In this document: positions 1 through 8,602 of the stretch, in pieces
How positions within the stretch are numbered: position 1 is the first letter of the stretch
Layout of the letters: each line of letters opens with the position of its first letter
Source of the DNA: Methanosarcina baikalica
Lineage (GTDB): Archaea; Halobacteriota; Methanosarcinia; Methanosarcinales; Methanosarcinaceae
Assembly (NCBI RefSeq): GCF_031461075.1
Contig: NZ_JAVKPK010000003.1
Span: forward strand, 31,089-95,088
Direction of reading: 5' to 3'
Length of the DNA stretch: 64,000 nucleotides
The notes under the pieces: generated by a model
What the model saw: only the letters and a program-made list of their open reading frames with translations
Databases searched by the model: none
What the model was told of the DNA's origin: nothing
Made by a program: the position numbers and the translations under genes

Positions 1-348
1 CGGAAGCTGCTTATAACTTACAGGAATGCGTTCTGCACTTCCCGGAGACTCATCAACCGTAAGGGTCACAAAGTTTCCTTTCTGAAGCATAAGCGGTTCT
101 TTTTCCAGTTTGCCTATGCGGATTTTCGGGCCTGGCAAGTCGGCAAGAATTGCAATCGTTCTGTCAAGCTCTTCTGCAACTTTACGGACTCTCCGGATCA
201 CTTCGCTATGGCTTTCGAAGTCCCCGTGGGAAAAGTTGATCCTTGCCACATTCATGCCAGTGAGCATAAGTTTCCTGATCACTTCTTCGGAAGAAGATGA
301 AGGGCCTATGGTACAGACGATCTTTGTCTTATGGTCCGGGATTTGCAT
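1..348 (-). CDS. pyk: Pyruvate kinase, N-terminal part (runs off the left edge)
   Basis: Minus-strand open frame of 116 codons that continues beyond the window. It starts at an ATG (346-348) and reads MQIPDHKTKIVCTIGPSS, the classic N-terminal strand of pyruvate kinase, followed by MNVARINFSHGD and ADLPGPKIRIG, which contain substrate- and metal-site residues of the family. The enzyme converts phosphoenolpyruvate and ADP to pyruvate and ATP in the cytosol. The aldolase gene lies just upstream on the same strand, 75 bp away, so a small glycolytic transcription unit is likely (inference). Only the N-terminal domain is visible; completeness of the C-terminus cannot be judged. Confidence 0.93.
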   Translation of the reverse strand, partial: MQIPDHKTKIVCTIGPSSSSEEVIRKLMLTGMNVARINFSHGDFESHSEVIRRVRKVAEELDRTIAILADLPGPKIRIGKLEKEPLMLQKGNFVTLTVDESPGSAERIPVSYKQLP

Positions 349-423
349 ATTTACACGGCCTCTACTGTTCAATCTCTGATCAATGCCGCCTTCATAACTG
401 ATATCAGGCCTTCGGCAATTTTT

Positions 424-1347
424 TTATTTACTCTTGTTTATTTTAATGGCTTCTTCGACGCTTGCGTCTTCAATAGTTATTGCATAGACAGCATTGCACA
501 TGCGGACAGCCTCTTCGAGAGGCCTTTGGTGGATATTTCTTCCGGTTGCATTCCCCTGTGCTCCAGAGATATGAATCTGGTCATAGAGCTTTTTCAGGAA
601 GGCATCGGCTTCGTCACTGGTGCCACCTGCACAAACGACTTTTGAGCGCCCGGCTGCTTTGACGGCTTCCTTGAATATCTCAGCAGATTTTGCCCCTTCC
701 TTTTTCGGGTAATTGACTTTTACAAAGTCAGTTCCCAGGCAGGCTCCTACTCCTGTCGCTCCTGCAATAAGGTGCGGGTCCTTTTCGTCTTTTACCGCAG
801 TTCCGCGCGGGTAGATCCAGAGCACGGACATCATACCATGCTGGTGGGCGTCGTAAATTATTTGAGCAGCCTGCACAAGCATCTCTGCTTCGAACTCGCT
901 ACCGAGATAGATTGTATATCCTACGCCAAGAATATTAAGCCCGCTGTTTTCCTTAAACTCAACTACCTGCTCAACGTCATACCAGAGGTTACTGAAGGGA
1001 TCAGCCTGAGCTGTCTCAACAATATTGGTTTTGGAGTTTACCTTTACAAGATAGGGCACGTCTCTGTAATCCATGCCGTAGCGGGCCATAAGCCCAAGCT
1101 GGGTTGCAAAAACCCCAATTTTTGCCTGAGATGCTATCCTGAAAAGATGTTCGGGATCAGCATCATCTTCAGGCACTCCTTCTCCATAAAAATCATCGTT
1201 TAAATGTTCTACCTTCTGGTCGCCTGCAAAGAGCATGAGCCTGCCGGTTCCCCTGGTAATTTCCATATAATTATTCACGTACGTTTCACGCATTGCTTTC
1301 GGGACATCTAGAGGTACGATTACGTCCTCTTTATTAATTGAAAACAT
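424..1347 (-). CDS. Class I fructose-1,6-bisphosphate aldolase (archaeal DeoC/LacD-type)
   Basis: A 307-residue TIM-barrel aldolase of the archaeal class I family, cleaving or forming fructose 1,6-bisphosphate through a lysine Schiff base. The likely Schiff-base lysine lies in FVKVNYPKK in the second half; GVGYTIYLGS and VVCAGGTSD are other barrel-strand signatures. A start five codons further upstream (TTG at 1362) is possible, but a GAGGT ribosome-binding site sits about 7 nt before the ATG at 1347, so I chose that. It precedes pyk on the same strand, which suggests glycolysis/gluconeogenesis. A decayed second copy of its 5' third lies immediately upstream (1543-1894). Some members of the broader family act in aromatic amino acid synthesis, so the exact substrate is slightly uncertain. 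Confidence 0.85.
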   Translation of the reverse strand: MFSINKEDVIVPLDVPKAMRETYVNNYMEITRGTGRLMLFAGDQKVEHLNDDFYGEGVPEDDADPEHLFRIASQAKIGVFATQLGLMARYGMDYRDVPYLVKVNSKTNIVETAQADPFSNLWYDVEQVVEFKENSGLNILGVGYTIYLGSEFEAEMLVQAAQIIYDAHQHGMMSVLWIYPRGTAVKDEKDPHLIAGATGVGACLGTDFVKVNYPKKEGAKSAEIFKEAVKAAGRSKVVCAGGTSDEADAFLKKLYDQIHISGAQGNATGRNIHQRPLEEAVRMCNAVYAITIEDASVEEAIKINKSK

Positions 1348-1542
1348 GTGTATAAACCTCAATTTTTTGAATATAATAAATATCTGAGACCGTTTTTAAA
1401 CTTGCGCGATGAGGCTGGTGCCTGATCTCAAAAGCGATCTCTGAAGAGCTAATTCGATAAGGGTTAGGTCTTCGATTTTCCACATAAACAGCCAATTTTT
1501 TTGTCTATTTGTATATATTGTTGCCCTTTTAGTACCTTCCAT

Positions 1543-1894
1543 TACGGGTACTAAAGGGATCAGCCTCGAAAGTATCTACAAGATTAATCTCGGAGTTTAC
1601 TTCCATGAGATAATGCACGTCTTTATTGTCCATGTGATATCGCGTGATTCCAACCTATGTTGCAATCCTGAAAAAATGTTCTGGATCAGAATTATTTTCA
1701 GACTCTCTTTTTCTATAAAAACTATCGTTTATATGTTCTGCCCTGATTTCTGGCAAAAAGCAGAGGCATCTCGGTTCGCCTCGTCACCTTCTTGCAATTT
1801 ATCACAACCTCCATGTCTTTTTTAGTGCTGTTTCACTTATTGCTTTCATGCTCTCTAAAGGTACGATGACATTTTTTTTGTTAATTGACATCAT
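1543..1894 (-). pseudogene. Decayed duplicate of the 5' third of the aldolase gene
   Basis: This stretch aligns along its length with 994-1347 of the neighbouring aldolase gene. From an ATG at 1894 it reads MMSINKKNVIVPLESMKA, against MFSINKEDVIVPLDVPKA in the intact gene, and even the upstream AGAGGTTGACAC matches the intact leader. Further in, DNA identity continues (for example the stretches around 1552-1570 and 1660-1720), but small deletions and stop codons break the frame. Homology ends near 1543, so only the first ~118 codons were copied or remain. I infer an old tandem duplication that has decayed; no function is expected. Confidence 0.85.
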
Positions 1895-2744
1895 GTGTCA
1901 ACCTCTACTTCTTGGATGACAATTCTCAAACTTAATTAATATTTTTTTGAATCTTATTCTTTGGGTTCATCACTTTGTGTGGATTTTAAGTAATTTCTCG
2001 TTAAGTGATCATACCAAAAAGATAAATGTCGATATAGAATATTCTTACAATAAATATTTTAAAATATTATGTACTGTTACACTCATATTTATAAAGTGAC
2101 TATTAGCTATCCACTTGAAATGACGAAAAGCTAATGATTTATGAATCTTTCTTAAATTTATTAATCCTTCGTTTTATACTCATCCTGCTTTAGAATTTGG
2201 AATTTTTAGAATTTGGAATTTTTATCTCAAATTGCAGAGTAATAACTCAAATAATTCTGAAAATCAAACCTGTATGAGTATAACTTTATACTTTTTGCGT
2301 TTAGTATTAAAGGTTTACTCAGAAATCAAATTTGTAAAAATACATTGAGACTTCTGGCTCTCTATGACCAAAAAATCGGCTCTCCGTCATTCTCTATGGA
2401 TAAGATTCTTCTTAATTCCGAGTCGTGTTGGTTTTTATGAGTATATACATACAAAAAACGAAGAGCCAAAAAATTTATTCAATTAGAGGCTATGCATGTT
2501 ACGAGAACTTAAAATCTAATCAATCGGCAAGTTAAATAATTAATCTAAAATTCTAAAGATTTCATACTCGGTCTTGTAGATCAGTTACCGAAAAACCATA
2601 TGCAAATGATGACCCTCAAATCTGGCCAACCAGGTTAATATGTCCGTGTTATCATATTTGATCAAACTCATAACACTACCTAATACTCAACGAATTGAAT
2701 AAAATAACCAGTGAACGAGTAAATAAAAATAAGTAAGAATTTTA
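1895..2744. other. Gene-free AT-rich spacer
   Basis: No convincing gene on either strand over about 850 bp. It holds the presumed promoter of the decayed aldolase copy and a perfect 16-bp tandem duplication (TAGAATTTGGAATTTT at 2191-2206 and 2207-2222). No strong hairpin or transposon end was seen. Confidence 0.6.
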
Positions 2745-2817
2745 CGCCGCTTGCAGGGCTCGAACCTACGACATTCTGGTTAACAGCCAGACACTCTACC
2801 AACTGAGTTAAAGCGGC
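2745..2817 (-). tRNA. tRNA-Asn(GTT)
   Basis: A 73-nt cloverleaf on the minus strand: acceptor stem GCCGCTT/AAGCGGC with G discriminator, a D-arm with TAACTCAGTTGGTAGAG, anticodon loop CTGTTAA giving GTT, and a T-arm with GGTTCGAGCCC. CCA is not encoded. An identical copy lies at 3079-3151. Confidence 0.97.
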
Positions 2818-2892
2818 TTTCTGATAGGAAAGCTATTTTTTTTACTCTCAAATCCCTTCATGTATGCAGGAGATTATTGGATCTAAAGTTTA

Positions 2893-2967
2893 TGGGCCTG
2901 ACCGGATTTGAACCGGTGACCGCTCGGTTATGAGCCGAGCGCTCTAACCTGACTGAGCTACAGGCCC
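2893..2967 (-). tRNA. tRNA with CAT anticodon (elongator Met or Ile2)
   Basis: A 75-nt cloverleaf with acceptor GGGCCTG/CAGGCCC, A discriminator, anticodon stem CTCGG/CCGAG and loop CTCATAA, so the anticodon is CAT. The GGGCC acceptor with A73 resembles archaeal tRNA-Ile; with a CAT anticodon it could be the AUA-reading tRNA-Ile2 (C34 modified to agmatidine in archaea) or elongator tRNA-Met. The sequence alone does not settle which. Confidence 0.93.
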
Positions 2968-3078
2968 TTTTTGCTTCTATAGTACTATTAGTAGTTATTA
3001 GGATGGAACTAATAATAAAGTTTTTGCATATGTTATCTCTCTCATGGAAAGATAATTATAAAAAATTCAAAAATTTTA

Positions 3079-3151
3079 CGCCGCTTGCAGGGCTCGAACC
3101 TACGACATTCTGGTTAACAGCCAGACACTCTACCAACTGAGTTAAAGCGGC
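3079..3151 (-). tRNA. tRNA-Asn(GTT), second identical copy
   Basis: Identical over the tRNA to 2745-2817, and the identity extends a few bases into the 3' trailer (AATTTTACGCC in both, plus-strand reading). The two copies flank the CAT tRNA, which indicates a recent local duplication or gene conversion. Confidence 0.97.
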
Positions 3152-3433
3152 TTATGTTATCGGATGTGCCTTTTTGCCCACCCTGTCGCGAACATTCTTA
3201 AAGCGATGATGTTATTTATATATTTCGCTTGGAACTGTTTTCACAAAGAACTATCTAAATATTTACTGAAAACCTTCTAATGCGGTTGTTTGTGTAAAGA
3301 ATAATACAGCTTAATGAACGTCTATTTCTTCCAGCTCGTTCATTTTTATCCTTTCCACTCATTTGCGCTCGTTCAATAAGTATCTTTATTTAGTTCCTTT
3401 TGGATTTCCTATTTAAATAATGCTTTTACTTAA

Positions 3434-3568
3434 TGAGCTCATCCCAAAACTAGTTTTATTTCCACATCAATAAGAGTTTTCAGAAATAATTTTCATGATC
3501 AGAAATCTTGATTGATTATTCATAATGCGAGATTAAGAGACGGGATTTCTAGTTTTGGGATGAGCTCA
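3434..3568. mobile_element. MITE-like element, family A copy 1
   Basis: A 135-bp element bounded by 20-bp perfect terminal inverted repeats (TGAGCTCATCCCAAAACTAG at 3434-3453 and its complement at 3549-3568). There is no coding capacity. Its interior contains CTTGATTGATTATTC, which is shared with related copies at 5049-5182 and, inverted, 41149-41280, with a partial relative at 12826-12939. Size, inverted ends and dispersal fit a miniature inverted-repeat transposable element moved by a transposase encoded elsewhere (inference). Confidence 0.8.
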
Positions 3569-4417
3569 ATATCAATATAAGTCGTGGGGGTCAGTTATTG
3601 AAGGCCGCAAACATCAGGGTGGTTTTCAAGTCTAGACAAACAACACACAAGTGCTTGTTTTGCTGGATTTAATTGATTTCTAATGGACATGACCCAATAA
3701 TACCCATTAATCTAATAATCCATCATTGGTCATCGGTTAAGGAATTTTCTTGCCTGAAGGCTATCGATTTTCTGTCATAAATTGGCCTCAAATTTTAGCC
3801 TCTTTACCTAAAATCGATACCCTGTTCCAGTTCAAAGTCTATCTAAATTTTGGACACATGTTCTGGGAATAAATCCAATTTGTCATGATTCCTCACTTAA
3901 CCGAAGACGCATGAATAATCCATTAATGTGACATCCATTTAACTAATATCTTTGGTGTGATGTCTGTCTAACACACGACGCCGTTCTCCATTTGTTCTGC
4001 TCTCTTATATCATTTCAGCTAGAGGAATCCTTTTACCTCCTGATCAAATATATAAATAATTGTTTTTGAGCCAAAACTTATATCCTTTCAGAAATAATAT
4101 CTTTGATTAGCTTGTTGTAGATTCTGCAGCGAGGTCGGACAGGTTCAATTTTAAGCAGCATATATTCAGTTTAGCTTAAAACGCATGTATCTGATACATT
4201 TATCTGATATCCTGTCCGGGGGAATTCAGCCTATTTAATATAAAGGTCGAAAACGGAATTTAAATTGTTAACTTCAAGGGTTAGGGTCAGTCGCTTTATC
4301 TGTACTGACAGATTTTCCTTTCAGGTCCTTTGTGTGCTGTCAGGAAATCTCGTAGGTCTAGGCTTTTGGCCGCTTAAGTCTTGCAGCTTTAAAATGGAAA
4401 TTTAAGGGGGTTTATTT
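3569..4417. other. Gene-free spacer with a loose inverted repeat
   Basis: No supported gene over roughly 850 bp. CATCGGTTAAGGAAT near 3740 and the partly complementary ATTCCTCACTTAACCGAAG near 3890 form a loose inverted repeat and could be ends of an eroded element. This is weak evidence and no boundaries are claimed. Confidence 0.4.
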
Positions 4418-4558
4418 ACGAAACGGCTAGAAATATGTCCAAAATGTCATGCTAAACTGAAAGTGAGCTCAGATGGTGAGACCCAGTACTGCAACATTTG
4501 CAAGTACTGGACAAGAGTGGGTACTGCCAGGCTCGATTCAATCATGATTTACGAATGA
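4418..4558 (+). CDS. Mini zinc-ribbon protein without a canonical start codon
   Basis: An open frame of about 46 codons ending at TGA 4556-4558 with two CxxC knuckles, CPKC and CNIC, 16 residues apart, as in a rubredoxin-like or zinc-ribbon fold. The frame opens after a TAA at 4403-4405 and contains no ATG, TTG or GTG before the first knuckle. An AAGGGGG Shine-Dalgarno-like stretch (4404-4410) lies 7 nt before an ACG codon at 4418, which I give as the most plausible start. Its stop overlaps the ribosome-binding site of the next zinc-ribbon ORF, so the two are probably co-transcribed. It may instead be a gene fragment. Function is unknown. Confidence 0.4.
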   Translation, partial: TKRLEICPKCHAKLKVSSDGETQYCNICKYWTRVGTARLDSIMIYE

Positions 4559-4567
4559 GGAATCTGC

Positions 4568-4789
4568 ATGGGGAGTGCAAGTGTTTCTATGTTTTGCAGT
4601 GCATGTGAAACAAAGTTGAAACGCCAGGTTTTAGGCTCTAATATCTTTTACTACTGTCGGAACTGCGGATGTGTGAGTTCGGAAGCATATTTATCAGGGG
4701 AAGTTAACGTGCTCCATGTCCAGAAACCAATATCTGCCAACGGGGTATCTTCGCCTTTAAATCTAATGAAGACACCCGAATCGCTGTAA
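4568..4789 (+). CDS. Small zinc-ribbon protein, unknown function
   Basis: A 73-residue protein with an N-terminal zinc ribbon: CSAC near residues 10-13 and CRNC near 30-33. The C-terminal half is polar and has no recognisable domain. A TGAGG ribosome-binding site lies 7 nt before the ATG and overlaps the stop of the preceding zinc-ribbon ORF, so the pair looks like a bicistron. Paired mini zinc ribbons of this kind in archaea are mostly uncharacterised; nucleic-acid or protein binding is a reasonable but unproven guess. A stem-loop followed by T-rich sequence lies downstream at 4853-4867. Confidence 0.55.
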   Translation: MGSASVSMFCSACETKLKRQVLGSNIFYYCRNCGCVSSEAYLSGEVNVLHVQKPISANGVSSPLNLMKTPESL

Positions 4790-4852
4790 CAGGGGCTGAG
4801 CTGGAAAAAAGGAGTTTAGGGCTGAAAATTTTTGAAAAAATTAATTTTTAAG

Positions 4853-4867
4853 GAGCCTCAATGGCTC
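4853..4867 (+). terminator. Possible terminator hairpin after the zinc-ribbon pair
   Basis: GAGCC-TCAAT-GGCTC forms a 5-bp stem with a 5-nt loop, followed within about 10 nt by T-rich sequence. It lies downstream of the 4568-4789 ORF. Archaeal termination depends mainly on T-tracts and FttA, so the hairpin is only supporting evidence. Confidence 0.35.
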
Positions 4868-5048
4868 TGGATTTCTCTTTTTAATTTTTTGTTATCTTAC
4901 TGTTTTGCTTACGATGTTTTTATCCTGTTTGTTTTCAGAAGATTTACAACAGATTTTTCCCGGAGATTGAAAATCCCATATATTTATTCAGGGATTTTTT
5001 GATTGAATCAAAAATTACTTGAAAAAAGGAAAAAAAATGCTATTTTAA

Positions 5049-5182
5049 TGAGTTCATCCCAAAACAAATTTTTATCCTTAATTTATAAGAGTTTCAAAAA
5101 TTATTTTAAGGGTCTTAAACCTTGATTGATTATTCCGAATGCAAGACTTAGATACGGAATTTCAAGTTTTGGGATTAACTCA
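5049..5182. mobile_element. MITE-like element, family A copy 2
   Basis: A 134-bp relative of 3434-3568 with slightly diverged ends (TGAGTTCATCCCAAAAC, and the complement of TGAGTTAATCCCAAAAC). It is directly flanked by TTAA on both sides (5045-5048 and 5183-5186), a plausible target-site duplication. It shares the interior motif CTTGATTGATTATTC and has no coding capacity. Confidence 0.78.
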
Positions 5183-5282
5183 TTAAGATAAAATCATTCT
5201 TTAAAAAAAAGAAAAATAAAAACAACCTTATTTTATTAAATAAATATTAATTTTCCGCAAAAAGCAGTCAGAAAGCAGTTTT

Positions 5283-6332
5283 TCAATGCCCTGCTTTGAG
5301 CAATTTGCAGACTTCTTCTACTTCGGTTCTGAAATCGTCCTGGGTGATCCCATAAAGGCCTGCAAGATACATGGCACCACCTGCACCTGCACCTTCCTTG
5401 ATTGTACCTGTTTCGTACCTTTGAAGTCCTTTAAGAGCGGATTTTCCAAATCCCGGGTCTGCAACGTAGACCACAGATACACCCAGAGTTCTGGTAAGTT
5501 CGGCAAAGTTTGCGGATTTATCTTCTACAACATACCGGGTAGTAGCGATTGATATTTTCTCTGTATTGAAACCCAGGTGTTTGATCAGGGCATAAACTGC
5601 TGCCATCTGAGTCCCTCCGGCAAGGACAACACTGATTTCCGTGCCCTGAAAGCCTGCAGCAAGGCCTACGACAGCAGGCATCATCGGGTCTCCCATGCAG
5701 GCAATAGCTTTCATGGGATCGTCTTTCAGGCAGCCAAAGGTAAGGCCTGATGCCCTCATACCTTCTTCTACAACCTGTTTCTTCAGTTCAAGGGGATTTT
5801 CATCTGCACTGCTGCTAACGTTTCCGTTATATCCAAGCGCCATTAAAACCCCCATTGCAGTTGTTGTGCCGCCTGGAATGCTTTCCCCGATAACTACATG
5901 GTCTACCTGGTTTCTGAGCCTTTTGGCCAGGAACTTTGCCCGCTCGTAGATTCCCTGTACATCCCCGACTGCTATCTGTTCTCTTATATCTTCTCCAGGT
6001 TTTGCTTTCAGGTCAATACAGGGAACCTCTGGAGTTATGATGAGGCCTGAATTAATGAAATGGTAGGGGACATCCGTAAGTTTCAGTGCCGAACGGGTCA
6101 TAATTGCAGGAGTAGGAGTATCATAAGGAGGGGTCATTGGGAGAACTGGTACGCTGATAATATCTCCTGTTTCCATAAGTTCCGCATCTCCTGCAGGTGT
6201 ATAATCCGTAAGTTCAGCCGTTTTTCCTGCGGCTGAGAGCTTCGGGATATGCGCGGTCTTAGTATTGGAAAGCACGCATAAAAACATCGGTTTTCTGGGT
6301 TTTCTGGTTACTTCCGGTTCGATCCAGGCCAT
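5283..6332 (-). CDS. cobT: CobT-like nicotinate-nucleotide:benzimidazole phosphoribosyltransferase (UPF0284)
   Basis: A 349-residue protein of the archaeal CobT-related family (TIGR00303/UPF0284). It is expected to activate the lower-ligand base by forming its alpha-ribotide for cobamide assembly, fitting a methanogen that relies on corrinoid methyltransferases. Recognisable stretches are GESIPGGTTTAMGVL, the small-residue segments near VVLAGGTQMAAVYAL and the C-terminal GAGAGGAMYLAG. The ATG follows a strong AAGGAGATATGAT ribosome-binding site. It is monocistronic, with MITE family A copy 2 beyond its 3' end. The lower-ligand substrate in this organism cannot be read from sequence. Confidence 0.8.
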   Translation of the reverse strand: MAWIEPEVTRKPRKPMFLCVLSNTKTAHIPKLSAAGKTAELTDYTPAGDAELMETGDIISVPVLPMTPPYDTPTPAIMTRSALKLTDVPYHFINSGLIITPEVPCIDLKAKPGEDIREQIAVGDVQGIYERAKFLAKRLRNQVDHVVIGESIPGGTTTAMGVLMALGYNGNVSSSADENPLELKKQVVEEGMRASGLTFGCLKDDPMKAIACMGDPMMPAVVGLAAGFQGTEISVVLAGGTQMAAVYALIKHLGFNTEKISIATTRYVVEDKSANFAELTRTLGVSVVYVADPGFGKSALKGLQRYETGTIKEGAGAGGAMYLAGLYGITQDDFRTEVEEVCKLLKAGH

Positions 6333-6768
6333 ATCATATCTCCTTCATGGAATAAAATGTAAGTTAATCCGGGGCTTATTTGTCTCAGGATTGGACTCTA
6401 CACGACCGTCGGATTTCTTATAATTATCAAGGCTGAAATAAATGAATGCAATTCTTCCCGAAATCCAATGAGAATTCTTCAACTTACTATTTAATATTTA
6501 TCCACAAACAAATATAATTTGACATTACTCAAATTAACTTTACTTTATTTATCTATCGTTTCGGACTCAGGTACTCTATCTTAACAGAGTTTCTAATAAA
6601 GATCAGTTGAGTAGATTCTCAGATATAATTTAATCTCTGATAATTTTGTTTTCAGGTTCTATCAGATTATAATATAATCTGCTTAAAATAATAACAAAAA
6701 GAGAAAAACATGAAATTGAGATTTTTCTGTGGATGTTCTCAATTTCGATATTCTGTGGTTATATAATC
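6333..6768. other. Spacer between cobT and proS
   Basis: About 435 bp of AT-rich sequence holding the minus-strand promoter region of cobT and the 3' flank of proS. No gene, strong repeat or clear riboswitch was seen. Confidence 0.5.
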
Positions 6769-8211
6769 TTAATATGTTCTTGCAACATACACACGGGTTT
6801 CGGTTTCTCCCTGGCAGACAGGGCATTTTTCGTTCCTGTCCTTTTTCTGCTCCAGGGGAATTCCGAGGATTCCTGCACCTATCCGGTCTTCCATGATAAG
6901 CCCGCATTCTTTCTTGCCACACCAGGGAATTGTTGCAACGCCTTTCTGGATTTTTTCTTTTACTTCATCAAGTTCGGTACAGTCAAATATGTGGTTTTCC
7001 AGTTCTGTTTTCGCTTTTTGGTAAAGGTTTTCATGGATCGCTTCGAATCTTGAGCTTACTCCTGCCTCAACCGTAGGGAGTGGAATACTTTCTTTTTCCC
7101 CTGTATCTCTTCTGACAGCCACAGCAACGTTATTTCCCAGGTCTCTGGGCCCGATTTCAAGCCTAAGGGGCACTCCTTTCATTTCCCATTTGTAGTACTT
7201 TGCTCCGGGGCGGAGGTCACTTGCATCGATTTCGACTCTCATGCCGGCTTTCTTCAGGCGTTCCCGGACATCCGTGCAGGCTGCGAGCACTTCTTCTGCT
7301 CCTTTCTTAAAGATGATAGGAATAATGACTACCTGCACAGGCGCGATCTCCGGAGGCAAAACCAGTCCTTTGTCGTCTCCGTGGATGGAAATCGTAGCTG
7401 CAATAGATCTCTCCGAAATCCCGTAACAGGTCTGGTGGGCGTATCGCTGCTCTCCGTCGGGGGCTTCGTACTTAATATCAAAGGTTTTTGCAAAATTGTC
7501 GCCAAGGTGATGGACAGTACCTATCTGAAGGGTCTTTCCGTCAGGCATAACAGCATCCAAGGCATCGGTGTAATCTGCGCCCGGGAATTTATCCCAGTCA
7601 GGTCTCCTTGAGCAGAGTACCGGAACTCCAAGTCTGCGGTATATTTCGGTATAGAGCCTGACAGCTTCCTTAACCTGAGCTTCTGCATCTTTCCAGGTGG
7701 CATGGACTGTATGGGCTTCTTTGAAGGAAGTAATTTCTCTGAGCCTTATAAGAGGACGAGTATGTTTTGTTTCATAGCGGAAAGTATTAACGATCTGATA
7801 GATTTTAATAGGAAAATCAGCATGGGATCTGACCCACATTTTGTACATAGGATAAATGGCAGTCTCACTTGTCGGGCGAAGAGCCAGAGGAATATCCAGA
7901 GGGTCTTTTCCTCCATGGGTTACCCAGTACACTTCGTTTTCAAAACCTTTGATATGCTCGGCTTCTTTCATGAACTCATTTTCGGGGATAAGCAGAGGGA
8001 AGAGAGCTTCCTGGTGTCCGCTGTTGTCAAGAATTTCCCTTATGATATTATAGGTATTTCTCCGGATTGCAAAGCCGAAGGGATACCAGACATAGAGCCC
8101 TTTTACAGGATAGCGTACATCCATTATTTCAGCCATCCACAGGAGATCGTTATACCATTCGCTGAATTCCTCTTTTGGAGGGAGTGCTGCTTCTTTTTCG
8201 CTTTCTGCCAT
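6769..8211 (-). CDS. proS: Prolyl-tRNA synthetase (archaeal/eukaryotic type)
   Basis: A 480-residue class II aminoacyl-tRNA synthetase that charges tRNA-Pro. Motif 2 is visible as FRYETKHTRPLIRLRE and motif 3 as part of the catalytic fold; LRPTSETAIYPMYKMWV is the family's substrate-site loop. The anticodon-binding domain follows HGDDKGLVLPPEIAP, and the C-terminus carries the zinc-binding-like domain of the archaeal/eukaryotic type (CGKKEC and CPVC pairs) ending in a tyrosine. Length and domain order are normal. It is monocistronic. Confidence 0.97.
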   Translation of the reverse strand: MAESEKEAALPPKEEFSEWYNDLLWMAEIMDVRYPVKGLYVWYPFGFAIRRNTYNIIREILDNSGHQEALFPLLIPENEFMKEAEHIKGFENEVYWVTHGGKDPLDIPLALRPTSETAIYPMYKMWVRSHADFPIKIYQIVNTFRYETKHTRPLIRLREITSFKEAHTVHATWKDAEAQVKEAVRLYTEIYRRLGVPVLCSRRPDWDKFPGADYTDALDAVMPDGKTLQIGTVHHLGDNFAKTFDIKYEAPDGEQRYAHQTCYGISERSIAATISIHGDDKGLVLPPEIAPVQVVIIPIIFKKGAEEVLAACTDVRERLKKAGMRVEIDASDLRPGAKYYKWEMKGVPLRLEIGPRDLGNNVAVAVRRDTGEKESIPLPTVEAGVSSRFEAIHENLYQKAKTELENHIFDCTELDEVKEKIQKGVATIPWCGKKECGLIMEDRIGAGILGIPLEQKKDRNEKCPVCQGETETRVYVARTY

Positions 8212-8602
8212 ACCTTCACCGTATTATCGCAATCTGAAATAAATCTTAAATTCTTAAGTCGATTAAATAAATTCTTAAATTGATCAAATTTTGAGAGGCA
8301 CGCGCGAATTCCAGCATCACGTCTTCAGTGCCAATCATAATCTCTCTGATGAAACACACAGTTCTTTAGGCTAATTTAAAGGCCTACTCTCAGACAGGTA
8401 CAACATTCTACATTCCTGTTTTTTCTCCAGAAATTCTACACAAAGACCTTCCAGGCTGCCATATTTTGAGATACATTGTCTGGACAGGAAACTGACTGCA
8501 TAGCCCGCAATATGCTCGCCTTTATTGGAATAACAGTTAATAACTATATGGGAACTATGCCCCTGGAATTTTGTCAGGCTGTTGAAAAATCGGAAAAAAT
8601 AA
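8212..8602. other. Spacer with a doubtful small minus-strand ORF
   Basis: Downstream of the ZPR1 gene a minus-strand frame stays open from inside that gene to a stop at 8371. Its last ~70 codons read plausibly protein-like (for example HIAGYAVSFLSRQC), but there is no well-placed start codon or ribosome-binding site. It could be a decayed gene or chance. I do not call it as a gene. Confidence 0.3.

Noticed and set aside
331..1203. Plus-strand frames opposite pyruvate kinase and aldolase
   Set aside because: Antisense shadows of strongly supported minus-strand genes with no family signature.
3434..5182. Repeated units considered as a CRISPR array
   Set aside because: The units are long, inverted-ended and widely spaced, with no regular short direct repeats or cas genes nearby.
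6333..6660. Possible cobalamin riboswitch upstream of cobT
   Set aside because: No B12-box-like motif or stable structure seen, and such riboswitches are not established in archaea.
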